Origin: Crambe crambe
Lineage: Eukaryota; Porifera; Demospongiae; Poecilosclerida; Crambeidae
Reading direction: 5' to 3'
Assembly: GCA_963924555.1 (NCBI GenBank)
Contig: OZ004595.1
Location: 2,666,001-2,730,000, forward strand
DNA: 64,000 nt
Shown here piece by piece: positions 36,701 through 47,500 of the stretch (the stretch's first letter is position 1; every line of letters starts with the position of its first letter). Position numbers and translations under genes: made by a program. The notes under the pieces are model-generated. The model was not told where the DNA came from and did no database searches. It saw only the letters and a list, made by a program, of their open reading frames with translations.

Positions 36701-37748
36701 CTCTTCATCTTCTACTTCATCACTTTCAGCAGCCCCTTCCTGTGATATCTCTGTTGATGTTAGTCAATTGGATTCAGTCACTACACCAATGGAAGTTTTA
36801 GTAGCAATTTGGAATAAGGCATCTGAGTTGTTACATGAATCTAATGCTGTTATGTTGGCTCCTGGGTGTGATGATACTGCTAGAATGGTAAAAAGCTATT
36901 CTGGGACCCGTCCTCACTTGGTAGTACGAAAAAAGGGTGGACAATATTCTTGTGACAATGCATGCCCGAACTGGAGGTCAATGGGAATATGTGCTCATTC
37001 AGTTGCTGCTGCTGAAGATAATCATGACTTGCAGGCATATGTCAGGTGGTTTTCAAATGCCAAGAAAGCACCAAATATATCAAAACTTGCTACAACAAAC
37101 ATGCCAGCTGGTCGAGGTCGTAAAGGTGGAGTTCCCCCAAGGAAAAAAAGAAAAGTTCAGCCACCTGAATCACGAGTTTCCTTTGCTACTATAGCAGGTT
37201 TGGGTAATGAAGCAGATATTAGTGGAAGTACTACTACTGTTTTATCAGGAAATTCTGTCTCTACTTCGCATGAGCCTGATGACTTTTATCCTCGGGGAAC
37301 TGTTGCTAATGTTGTTGTAACTGGTGGTCAGTTGAATATTCTACCACATGATTCAAGTTTCGTCACTCGGTATCATCAAATGCCGACTTCCCCACCTCCA
37401 CTTGTCCACTGCAGTCCATCAGTGCAGCATTCAAGTAGTAATCCTTTTATATTGTCATTTATCACAGGGAACATTCGTGTCTGTCATGGTTGTAGGCAGA
37501 AGTATCCAAAGCCTCCCAAACCTCCTTTTGATTTGTGTGTGAAGCACCAAGAGTGGCAAAAGTTTGGATCACTGGACGATCCCCAAACACGTTATGGAAA
37601 TGTCTACTATCATTGCAATATTCCATGCATCAAAGTTCATTGTCCAGACTTCGAGCCTTCTATGCTGCAAATGCCAGCCTCATTGTTGGTACAGTTGCTA
37701 CCAACACATACACAGTATCTCACCATGCACATGCCTGGACGTTTATAA
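33783..37748 (+). CDS. MULE transposase gene (two apparent frame breaks)
   Basis: Exons read by eye: 33783-33862, 34004-34080, 34361-34403, 34569-34951 and 35154 onward, phases consistent. N-terminal acidic segment, a Cys/His region (FKCSFNQDNKVC ... HSTHPC) that may be FLYWCH/WRKY-like, then the MULE catalytic core: VDPTF near 35633, FGTDGES near 35838, and the probable third acidic residue in NASESMN near 36243. A SWIM-like zinc finger follows (CDNACPNWRSMGICAH near 36952), a basic stretch (PPRKKRKVQP) and a C-terminal Cys-rich block. Frame changes once at a run of nine A (36168-36176) and again near 36545-36560. Either could be a real mutation or an assembly indel. The 340-residue catalytic part is otherwise well kept, so the copy is young. 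Confidence 0.85.
35027..35050. repeat. Poly-G tract in transposase intron
   Basis: About 22 consecutive G within intron 34952-35153 of the MULE transposase gene; length is prone to sequencing error. Confidence 0.85.
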
Positions 37749-37883
37749 TTCATTTTAGTTCTAAATGACCATAATTATTTGCAATAATTAATAATTTCCA
37801 TTCCAGTATTCCATTCCATCGTTCCATTCCAGTATTCCATTCCACCGTTCCTGGTCCACCGATTCTAGACACCCGAGTACTGT

Positions 37884-38511
37884 GGCTAATAGGAGGGAGG
37901 GGGGGGGCAGGTCCCTTAGGCCCCTACCTAGATCAGCCCCTAATAATGTTATCTAACATAGTCTGATAATTATCATTGTGTAGTCTTATCTTACAACTTT
38001 TATGTGGCAATGATATAATTAATTATTTGTGTATAATTATGTTCTGACTGCATTAGAGGACTTATCTACGTAACATGAATATCTTGTACCAATAGTCAGT
38101 ATCTATGGTGACAGTGTACCTTTTAAGAGCAAGGGTGTAATTTTTTTGTGTTCTGACTGCATTTCTGACTGCATTAGAGCACAGAGTGTTAAGTAATTTT
38201 ATAGTGTACCGATGAATGAAGCTCTGGCTGCATTAGAGCATGCATTATGGCACATGCTAAGAAGTACTACAGTACTGTGTAACTGTTGAAGTAGCTACAT
38301 CGAGTGCCTATTTACCAGGAAGTGGGCATTGATTAGCTAATGAGATTCATGAATTCTAATGTAAGGCATGAATTCAATAATGAAATTCATTAGCAACAGA
38401 AATCACATGTTTTGTGAATTCTTGGCATGAAGTTGTTCTTGGCATAAAGTTTACCGGTTCTTAAAAAAACACTATACGTAGCTCTATAATCATCATTTTG
38501 AAATTCAGAAA
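37884..38511. other. Spacer and probable 5' region of the sacsin-like gene
   Basis: No coding exon is seen. A motif CTGACTGCATTAGAG or close variant occurs four times between about 38045 and 38240. AAATTCAG just before the first visible ATG could be a splice acceptor, so an upstream untranslated or coding exon is possible. Confidence 0.4.
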
Positions 38512-41500
38512 ATGGCCAAAGAGGAGACACAGTTCACTGGTGAGGCATTTGGCCAGAAGAGGCCTCCTTTATCAGTGACTATTAAACAAATTCTAGAAAG
38601 GTATCCTGATGGACAAATCTTTAAGGTAAAGTACAATGGGGCAGGGCTATAGACACTAGCTAGTTATGTTACCAAGTAGCTAGCTACACCATACAAAGTA
38701 AGTTAGCTCATTAGCCATTTGTAATGAACATGTAAGTTACCCTAGGGATCTACCTAAGATTGGTGGGGTGAGGGGGGTAGGGGGCTGAATTTTAAGGCAA
38801 TATAATATAGCTAGTAGTAGAGATCCAATAAATCTGGGGGGTGGGGGAGGGAGAATTTTAAGGCAATATAATATACGTAGCTAGTAGCTTGAAATAGAGG
38901 TAGAGATCCAATAAATCTGGGGGAGGAGGGGGGGAGGGAGGGAGGAAGGGAAGGGACAATAGTGTAGTATCATCTGAGGGGGAGAAATAGTGTGCTATCT
39001 ATAATCTGGCCCCATAAGTCCCTCATCCTATGTGCCATAACTACAAAACATTCAGGAAATGATCCAAAATGCTGACGATGCTGGAGCAAAGAAAGTGCAA
39101 TTTTTTGTGGATTCTCGGTCCTATGGAAAGGAGTCCCTCGTTAGTCCTGACTTGGCCCAATGCCAGGGTCCATCTCTCCTATCTGTGAACGATGCCTCTT
39201 TCTCTGACAAGGACTGGGAGGGGATCCAAAGTCTACAGCAGAGTGTAAAAGCTGATGATCCTTTCAAGGTTGGACGTTTTGGAATTGGATTCAACTCAGT
39301 CTATCATCTTACAGGTGGTTAGCTATAACATCATAGATAAGTGTGTTTGTGTGCGTGCATGTGTCGTGTGTGCATATGCATGCGTGCGTGCATGTGTGTG
39401 TGTGTGCATGCATGTACCTGTGTGTGAGAATGAGTGAGAGAGAGAGATGGCTGACCATTGATAACAATATTATTATTCACAAACGATGGTTATCTCTCAT
39501 CTAAGCATGTTTTAAAGGTGTTATCATGTAATGAGATGGTGAAGGAGGATTGAAGAAAAACTGGCAACCCAAGTGACCCCGCAACCCACCAGCTGAGTTT
39601 GAACCCGCAGCATCTGACTTTAGCCGTCATAGCCACAGGACCCAACCGAATGAGCCACCAGGAACCCAGGAACCAGCTCTCTCCAATCCACCTTATATAC
39701 TGCATTGGTGGTACTGCAATACTGCAGTCTCACACCAGTGCAAGCCACTTAGTATGTGCCGTCAGAATCCCGCTAGGGATCGACCGGAAACATCTCTCTG
39801 TCAAGAGAGAAGCCATACTAGTAGACCCTCTGAAAATTCACAAACGATGGTTATCTCTCATCTAAGCATGTTTTAAAGGTGTTATCATGTAATGAGATGG
39901 TGAAGGAGGATTGAAGAAAAACTGGCAACCCAAGTGACCCCGCAACCCACCAGCTGAGTTTGAACCCGCAGCATCTGACTTTAGCCGTCATAGCCACAGG
40001 ACCCAACCGAATGAGCCACCAGGAACCCACTTCCCTTCTTACCTTTGGGACCTTTAGACTGAACTTTCCTCCAGAGCTTTCGGAAGAATCTTCCAATTTT
40101 GCCTTTAGTTCAAGAAGTTTGGCAACCTCTTTTTTGATCTGAAATAGCAATACAGAATGCAATCACATGATACAGCATGGACATACCTTTTAAAAAGTAT
40201 GACCCCCCTAGTCCCCCTGCCTCAAATTTAATCCTTAATCCCACTAAAGTAATCAATGACCCGTAGCTGGTAAGATCTTTGCCACCATCTCCTCAGCAAT
40301 AAGGTTGCCATAGTGATGATGCTTGTAATTATGAGATGAACGAAATTGTGGACCCAGGAGACAAGTCTATAAATCCTGGGGTGCAAAATATACACATGAA
40401 CATCAGAGGATCAGTTCACTGAAAACTTGAAAGTGAAACAGCTAGGATTGAATGCTTCATAGATGCAGGATTATGTGCGAATTTGGTTCTGTAATCGTCG
40501 CCGACGAGAGAAATGTGAGGGGAAGAGACCAATGACAAGACAACTGCAAGCAGCCTCCTATCCAACACTGGCAGAGCCACCAATCACATCTCCACATTCC
40601 AAAATGGCTCATTCGGTTGGGTCCTGTGGCTATGACGGCTAAAGTCAGATGCTGCGGGTTCAAACTCAGCTGGTGGGTTGCGGGGTCACTTGGGTTGCCA
40701 GTTTTTCTTCAATCCTCCTTCACCATCTCATTACATGATAACACCTTTAAAACATGCTTAGATGAGAGATAACCATCGTTTGTGAATTTTCAGAGGGTCT
40801 ACTAGTATGGCTTCTCTCTTGACAGAGAGATGTTTCCGGTCGATCCCTAGCGGGATTCTGACGGCACATACTAAGTGGCTTGCACTGGTGTGAGACTGCA
40901 GTATTGCAGTACCACCAATGCAGTATATAAGGTGGATTGGAGAGAGCTGGTTCCTGGGTTCCTGGTGGCTCATTCGGTTGGGTCCTGTGGCTATGACGGC
41001 TAAAGTCAGATGCTGCGGGTTCAAACTCAGCTGGTGGGTTGCGGGGTCACTTGGGTTGCCAGTTTTTCTTCAATCCTCCTTCACCATCTCATTACATGAT
41101 AACACCTTTAAAAAAATATTATTATTATAGGGAATACACTGAAACTGAAACTGCTAGGTCATGAAGTTTACAATAACTATCTTTCAAAAGTCAAAAGTGG
41201 AGGGCCAGAGGGCCGTGGCCCCCTAGACTACTCACTATTGGGTCCCCCCAGATTTAGGCCCCCAAGACAGTACACTATTGGGTCCCTCCCCCTCCCCTCA
41301 ATATTGGAGCTTCACCTCGGTCAAGGGTAGGTTGAATGGAAAAAAAATTTTTTTTAAAATATCACCAAAACCCTTTCAAGGTAGTCTATAAACTAAATAT
41401 ATTACAATTTTAATTCACACTACAGCATAACACCCACAAAAAATCATTCTTTTCAGCTAGAAATCGACATTGACATTTACTTCCTGTTGTGGGCGTGGCT

Positions 41501-44500
41501 TAACGATGACGCAGACGTAGGGATTCATTTGGCATAAATTATGGCAACAGATGGTAGTCTAGGTGACCATAGTTCTGGAGAAAGCACTTTAGACTCAAGC
41601 TCTTCACTAGAAAGTAGTTCAGGTGACAGCTCTCTAGCACTTTCATATGCATCTTCTGAGTTTGAAGGTGCTGATGAGCCAGAAGGAGTGCATCCATTTC
41701 TCTGTGAGCCTGTTACCAGTAGTGATGATGATGAAGGGAGTGATTCAAGTGATGGTGACTCACCTAGACTTCTCAATACAGATTGGTAAGTAAACAACAG
41801 TTCAAGTTATTGATTTTTTTTTTGTTTCTCGATGTTGAAGGTGCACTTGATAATGCCTACAGCTATAGAATGTCTCTGCTGTAGTGAAATTACAGAAATG
41901 ATGAATAAAAGATCAACAGAAGAAGTAGGGTGTATTACTCTTCACCCGGGGTTTTAAAGTGTTTGCTTGAATACATGGGTTCTCCAAACCGCATATTATA
42001 GCTATAGACAGCAGTATGGTGAAAATGCTATTGAAGGAGCTATTCAAGCAAACACTTTGAAACCCCGGGTGAAGAGTAGTACACCCTACTTCTTCTGTTG
42101 ATCTTTTATTCATCATTTCTGTAATTTCACTACAGCAGAGACATTCTATAGCTGTAGGTATTATCATACAGTGACCACAAGTGCACCTTCAACATTGAGA
42201 AACAAAAAAAAAATCTAACTATTCAATACACTTGAACTGTTGTTTACTTACCAATCTGTATTGAGAAGTCTAGGTGAGTCACCATCACTTGAATCACTCC
42301 TATCACTACTGGTAACAGGCTCATAGAGAAATGGATGCACTCCTTCTGGCTCATCAGCACCTTCAAACTCAGAAGATGCATATGAAAGTGCTAGGGAGCT
42401 GTCACCTGAACTACTTCCTAGTGAAGAGCTTGAGTCTAAAGTGCTTTCTCCAGAACTATGGTCACCTAGACTACCATCTGTTGCCACAATTTATAGCATG
42501 TGGCCAAATGAATCCCTACATAGACTATAGAGGTTCCAGAATGGACTGGAAATGATTAATTACATCCGCCTTGCGGTGTTCCGTATATTTATGGTAATAC
42601 TTACCGGATATTGTATTCTGGGCCGGCTGTTTCCATCAATTAATTAACTGTATAGTGAATTTCTACAACCAAATATGTACCCCAAATGGATAAAAACAAT
42701 ACCATGCAACACTGCAAACTTTATATGAACTGCTTATATTACAGTATGAGCTGGATTGATTAAACTTGGTCCTAGAAAATTACACAAAGCAGGTATACTA
42801 TTTGACAAAGAAAGGTGTAGTAGTTAGTAACAATGTAGTAGAAAGTTGATATGTATCTTTTAAAACAATTTACTAACATGTACTTCAAGTCCTCAACCAC
42901 ATTAACTATGGATGATAGAACTACTTCAGGAGATAAAATTACACAAAGTATTTATATGCAATTTTAACTGCTAGAGCACACTTTAACTCGAGTTTTGCTC
43001 TGACAATAATCCCAGGGTCTTGGCATCTTGTAGTATAGTCTCCCTGGCAGAGTTCAGCCTCTTCATAGCCACTTACAAGCTTGTACGGTTAACCACTAAA
43101 GTGATCTTTCCTGTTCATGGAGATACAGCTGCAGCGCAATAGGCGCAACACGGATATCACACGACCGGAAGTGCTTGTTAATATTAATTTAATAGGCGTT
43201 TCCAGTCCATGTAGGAACCTATATAGTCTATGATCCCTACGTCTGCGTCATCGTTAAGCCCCGCCCACAACAGGAAGTAAATGTCAATGTCGATTTCTAG
43301 CTGAAAAGAATGATTTTTTTGTGGGTGTTATGCTGTAGTGTGAATTAAAATTATAATATATTTAGTTTATAGACTACCTTGAAAGGGTTTTGGTGATGTT
43401 AAAAAAAAAATATATTTTTTTTCATTCAACCTACACTTGTATTAGTGGGTCAGCTATGCTATTTGGGTGAGAAAAACACTTCACTGAATGCTGCTTTTAT
43501 TAACCTTCTACTAGAGCCCCAAGTGATACTGCATGGGCCAGGTGATACTGAGGGGCCACTCTCCCTAAAGTTGCCTTACCCCCCGGCCGACATATTTAAT
43601 ATATATAGGGACAACCCATGCCCTTAGCCCACATGACTACAGCAAATAAAGCCACTTGGCCTGAACATAATCCCCCCTCCCCCTCCCCCCTCCCAATTAA
43701 AATTCTGTTTCCTCTGCCTATGAATATAATTTTTTTTGCATGCATACAAAATACCCTGCTATCAAAAATTATGGTACTAGGAGAATGCAAGCATTAGGGG
43801 CATGCTTAGTATAACCAACGGTTGTCACAAAAATACCAGGAGTAATTATGCTATCTTATATTTTGATGTACATAATTATGTACATTATACAGATGTCCCA
43901 GTGATAATAAGTGGTGAAAAAGTGGCTTACTTGGAACCTCAAGAACGTATATGGGACCACCAGACTGGGCGATCCTTTACTCTCTCTGAGCTACAAGATA
44001 CTGACAACCTTGCTCCTTTCAACGAAATATCGGATTTTCGATCCAGCGGTATGACAAGCTACTCTAAAACAATATTCCGTTTTCCCCTGCGCAAAGAGCC
44101 ATCAGCTCTATCTGAAAATTTGTATGATGTACCTAAAATTCATGAGTTGATACATGCCCTTCGTGAAGAGGCTAAATACCTGCTAGTTTTTTTGCGGTCT
44201 ATTGATACCATCGAAGTTTACGATATTTCTAGCGATGGGACTCAAACTCTATGCTTCAAAACTGAAATTTCTGATAAATACAAGCGTGATATTGGGCGCA
44301 AGCGAAAGAAATTTCTAGATGATCTTAAATTGATGTATGATTTGAAAGCATATGATATATCCAGCTTTATCGAATTCACTGCAAAGTTCAGCATTGAAGT
44401 GTCTGGAGTCAGATTAGACCAAAGCCAGTGTGGGAGATTCAAATGGCTAGTGGCCAATCAGGTAGGCTCTGACAACATGGCTGTTCTTGCGGCAGCTGAA

Positions 44501-47500
44501 AAGCAGAAAGTCTTTCCCTGGGTAGGCACAGCACTGGAATTGACTTCCGATCAGAATAATGGTCGGATATTTTGCTTTCTTCCGATGCCAATTGAAGCAG
44601 CTTCTAATCTTCCAGTGCATGTAAATGGTACCTTTGGTCTCACTGATGATCGTCGGAGCTTGAAATGGCCAGGAACAGAGAGGAAAAATGATCCAACAGC
44701 AGATTGGAATAAAATGATTGCCAATCAAATCCTTCCAAGATGTTATGTCACTCTGCTCCGTAAAGCTAAAGATCATCTTCAACATAATAATTTCTATAAA
44801 ACATGGCCTGGTGAAAAGATACTGAAAGGTCCCTGGGGAGACATCTTGAAGCCTATTTATGCTTCTCTGTTTGAATATCCAATCATTTGGTCCAAAGCTC
44901 ATAAGAAAGAAGGAGAATGGATTGAAGCAAAACAGGGGTTTTTTGTACCAAGAGATAGTAATATTGAAACAGTAATCCAGCAGTGTCTTGTGTCATGTGG
45001 TGTAAAAGTCGTGGACGTACCACGGAATGTCTGGTATGCCATGGATCTGGCTAGCATCCAAGTGAAGGAGATAAAACCAAAATTAGTACGTAATAAGATC
45101 AGCACAAGAGACCATTCCAGTTACTTGAAGCTGAGCAAACTTGATAAGTTCACCTTACTGGACTACTGCTTAGCTGACGGGCAGTACCAAGATCTAGCAA
45201 CAGCTAGCTTAGTTTTGCTTCCTCTTTCAGATGGTACATTTGTACAGTTCAGAAAGAGAGCGCACAAAAAGAAATCTGAGACTACAATTTATGTTTGCTC
45301 TGATACTTGTCCAAGTTACTTGCTTCCTAATCTACAACACTTGATTGTAGATCTCACAGATATCAATATCTCTCTGCATAACAAACTTTTGAAAGTCGCT
45401 GAATCAAAGATGACTCACATCAAGCCATTAACTGTTGAAGACATAGCAAAACTGATTGATCAAGCAATGCCCTCCTCTTGGAAGAATTCAGAAAGAGTGA
45501 CTCTACCAGATGAAGATTTTCCAGCTGAATGGTTTGAAAAATTCTGGAAGTGGGTTGAAGGAAAAAAATTGCATATTTTTGCCAATAAATTGATATTACC
45601 AGTTGCTCCACACAAAGATGTGCATGACCCTACTGCTGAGTTTTGTGCCATAAGATTAACCACATCCCGGTCAGTAATTTATATTCCATCATCACTTGAA
45701 TGTGAGGATGCCCCGAAAGAAGCGATTAATAAGCTTCAGGTGTCGATATGCTGGGAAAAGGAGTTTCCATTTGTGAGGCACAAGAATTTGAAGACTTACG
45801 TCCATGCTTATGATACTAATGGTCTACTTGATGCTATAAGCGCAATACCCAACTATGGCACAGTCAAGTTCAGTACTAATGAGGCAGATGAGTTGAAGAA
45901 CTTCTTAAAGCCAAGTGCACTTACAGGAAACCCCAAGAGAGTCAGAATACTGGAAGAACTTGGTATTTTTGTTACGGCTCATAATTCTGGCAATCGCCTG
46001 TCATCAGTTCTACAAGTCAAGTCTGATTCAACTCTCAAAAAAGCAATGGTAGCCCCTCTTGATTTGTGTCTCGATGTCTCCAAGTTGCCACCAACACTGA
46101 TTATGTTCTCACAAGTAGATCAGCACCAAAGCCAGGTACAATTGCTCCAGAAAATGAATGTCACTTTTCCAAGCGATTCCGAGTTCATTTCAAAGCATCT
46201 GCTTCCCATGATACGTGCCAAGTCGATTCCTGACAATTTAGTTGACGAGATCATGATTCAAATTCTGGATGCATTTTATGCTCTGAGTTACAATGATAAG
46301 ACCATCGCTATGGAAATCAAATCCCTTCCATTTGTCAGAGTGAGTATGAATGCTGGACACCGGAAATGTCCCCTTGATCTGTATGATCCTCGCAATCACG
46401 AAATTGCTCAAATCTACAAACGAGAATCTGTGTTTCCCATATCTCCTTATGACAAGGAAAGCTGTCTCATTGTGCTGGAACAGTGTGGCTTATGTACAGT
46501 AATAACACCTTCTGAGATTCTTGATATCATTGCCTCCATAGGTACTTCTCCTGGACCACATCCCCAGCATGTCAATCAAACAATAGTAACTCGTGCTGGA
46601 GCGATTCTCAACTATATATCTAATGAAAAGTTTCTAGAGCAATTGAGTGATGAGGAAGATGAAATTTCATTCAGCAACAAACTGAAAGAACTATCTACAA
46701 CTAAAAGTTGGCTGCCTGTGTTATCGAAACCACCAAACGACTATCCTCTTGATCTTAAGTGGAAAGGAAGAGAGTATGATTCCCATGTCATGTCACTCCA
46801 AGCTTTTCCTTGCTATGTTCTGAGTACTGAAGACTGTGATAGGATGCCGTCATTAGTTGGATCACAAATGTACTTATCAGACCCTGCTTTACCCCCAAGA
46901 GTAGCTCAAATGCTCCTTCCTGTTTGTGACATTGTCCAGCATGTCATATCTCAGCTGCAAGAAATTGTTAAAGTGTACAGAGCACTTACAAGAGAAAATA
47001 CTTCAAGTCTGGTGCATCAGATATACCAAGAATTGATGGATTCCAACCACCAGCAAAAGACATACCTCAATGATCCAAGTTCAGAATGGCTCTACATAAG
47101 GAAGAGTCACATATTTGTGAGTCTGTCGGTGGTTGCATCTGAGCAAAATTCAACTTTCCGTCAAAACTTGGAGCCATATATATACCAGCTGCCTGAGAGT
47201 TTAGTAAATTATACACAATTATTTCAGAAATACGGGATGAATAAGAAAGTGTCCCAGTCACAGATTTTGTCAGTTCTCGAGAAGATTAGGGATCATATCT
47301 CAAGGAGTGATAATGAGATTGAATGTCGTCCTGATGAAGCCTGGAACATGGTCATGAACATCTTGAATTGGCTGACCAATAATGGCTCGAAGGATGTCTC
47401 TGATCTGATACAGGAGGTCAATGTGTACATTCCAATTGATTCTGAGGCAGAATCGGAATGGCCTCAACTCGAGAATGCAACAAATGTGGTATTCACTGAC

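Larger units (their letters stand above)
33530..37874 (+). mobile_element. Near-complete MULE DNA transposon, 4.3 kb
   Basis: Inverted ends start GGGTGTCTAGAATCGGTGGA (left) and its complement closes the right end; identity continues for 50-80 bp through subterminal TGGAATGGAAC-type repeats. It is flanked by an exact 9-bp direct repeat, GAGTACTGT (33521-33529 and 37875-37883), the target-site length typical of Mutator-like elements. It carries a multi-exon transposase on the plus strand. Transposase frame breaks make autonomous activity uncertain. Confidence 0.92.
41329..43434. repeat. Large inverted repeat containing the two P2X7-ballast-like fragments
   Basis: Left arm about 41329-41960, right arm about 42028-43434 (interrupted by a 714-bp insert), with a roughly 65-bp single-copy centre carrying the next codons of the gene (WVLQTAYYSYRQQYGENA). 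The arms include the upstream region (GTGGGCGTGGCTTAACGATG and complement). They differ by indels and base changes, so the palindrome is older than the SINE palindrome next to it. Confidence 0.85.
39315..43892 (+). other. Second intron of the sacsin-like gene, loaded with palindromes
   Basis: A 4.6-kb intron, donor ACAG|GTGGTT and acceptor TATACAG|ATG, phase 1. It interrupts the first ATPase domain right after FNSVYHLT. It holds a (GT)n-rich run (about 39340-39420), a SINE palindrome, a P2X7-ballast-like palindrome, a 714-bp TIR element and, near 43560-43720, C-rich low-complexity DNA. The open frame upstream of 43893 is intron sequence. Confidence 0.85.

Noticed and set aside
37884-38511. 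A ubiquitin-like exon upstream of the sacsin-like ATG
   Set aside because: No open frame with ubiquitin-fold features is visible between the MULE and 38512.
40604-40680. A tRNA gene
   Set aside because: A- and B-box-like motifs are present, but no clover-leaf with paired acceptor stem could be drawn, and the unit is repeated with a long body, as in a SINE.
39599-41024. Two identical 88-codon open frames as a gene
   Set aside because: They lie in the inverted SINE arms and are by-products of the repeat.
43802-43892. Start of the 4,290-codon open frame as the sacsin-like N-terminus
   Set aside because: A good acceptor (TATACAG) at 43886-43892, phase fit with exon 39056-39314 and homology all place the exon start at 43893; the upstream codons are intron.
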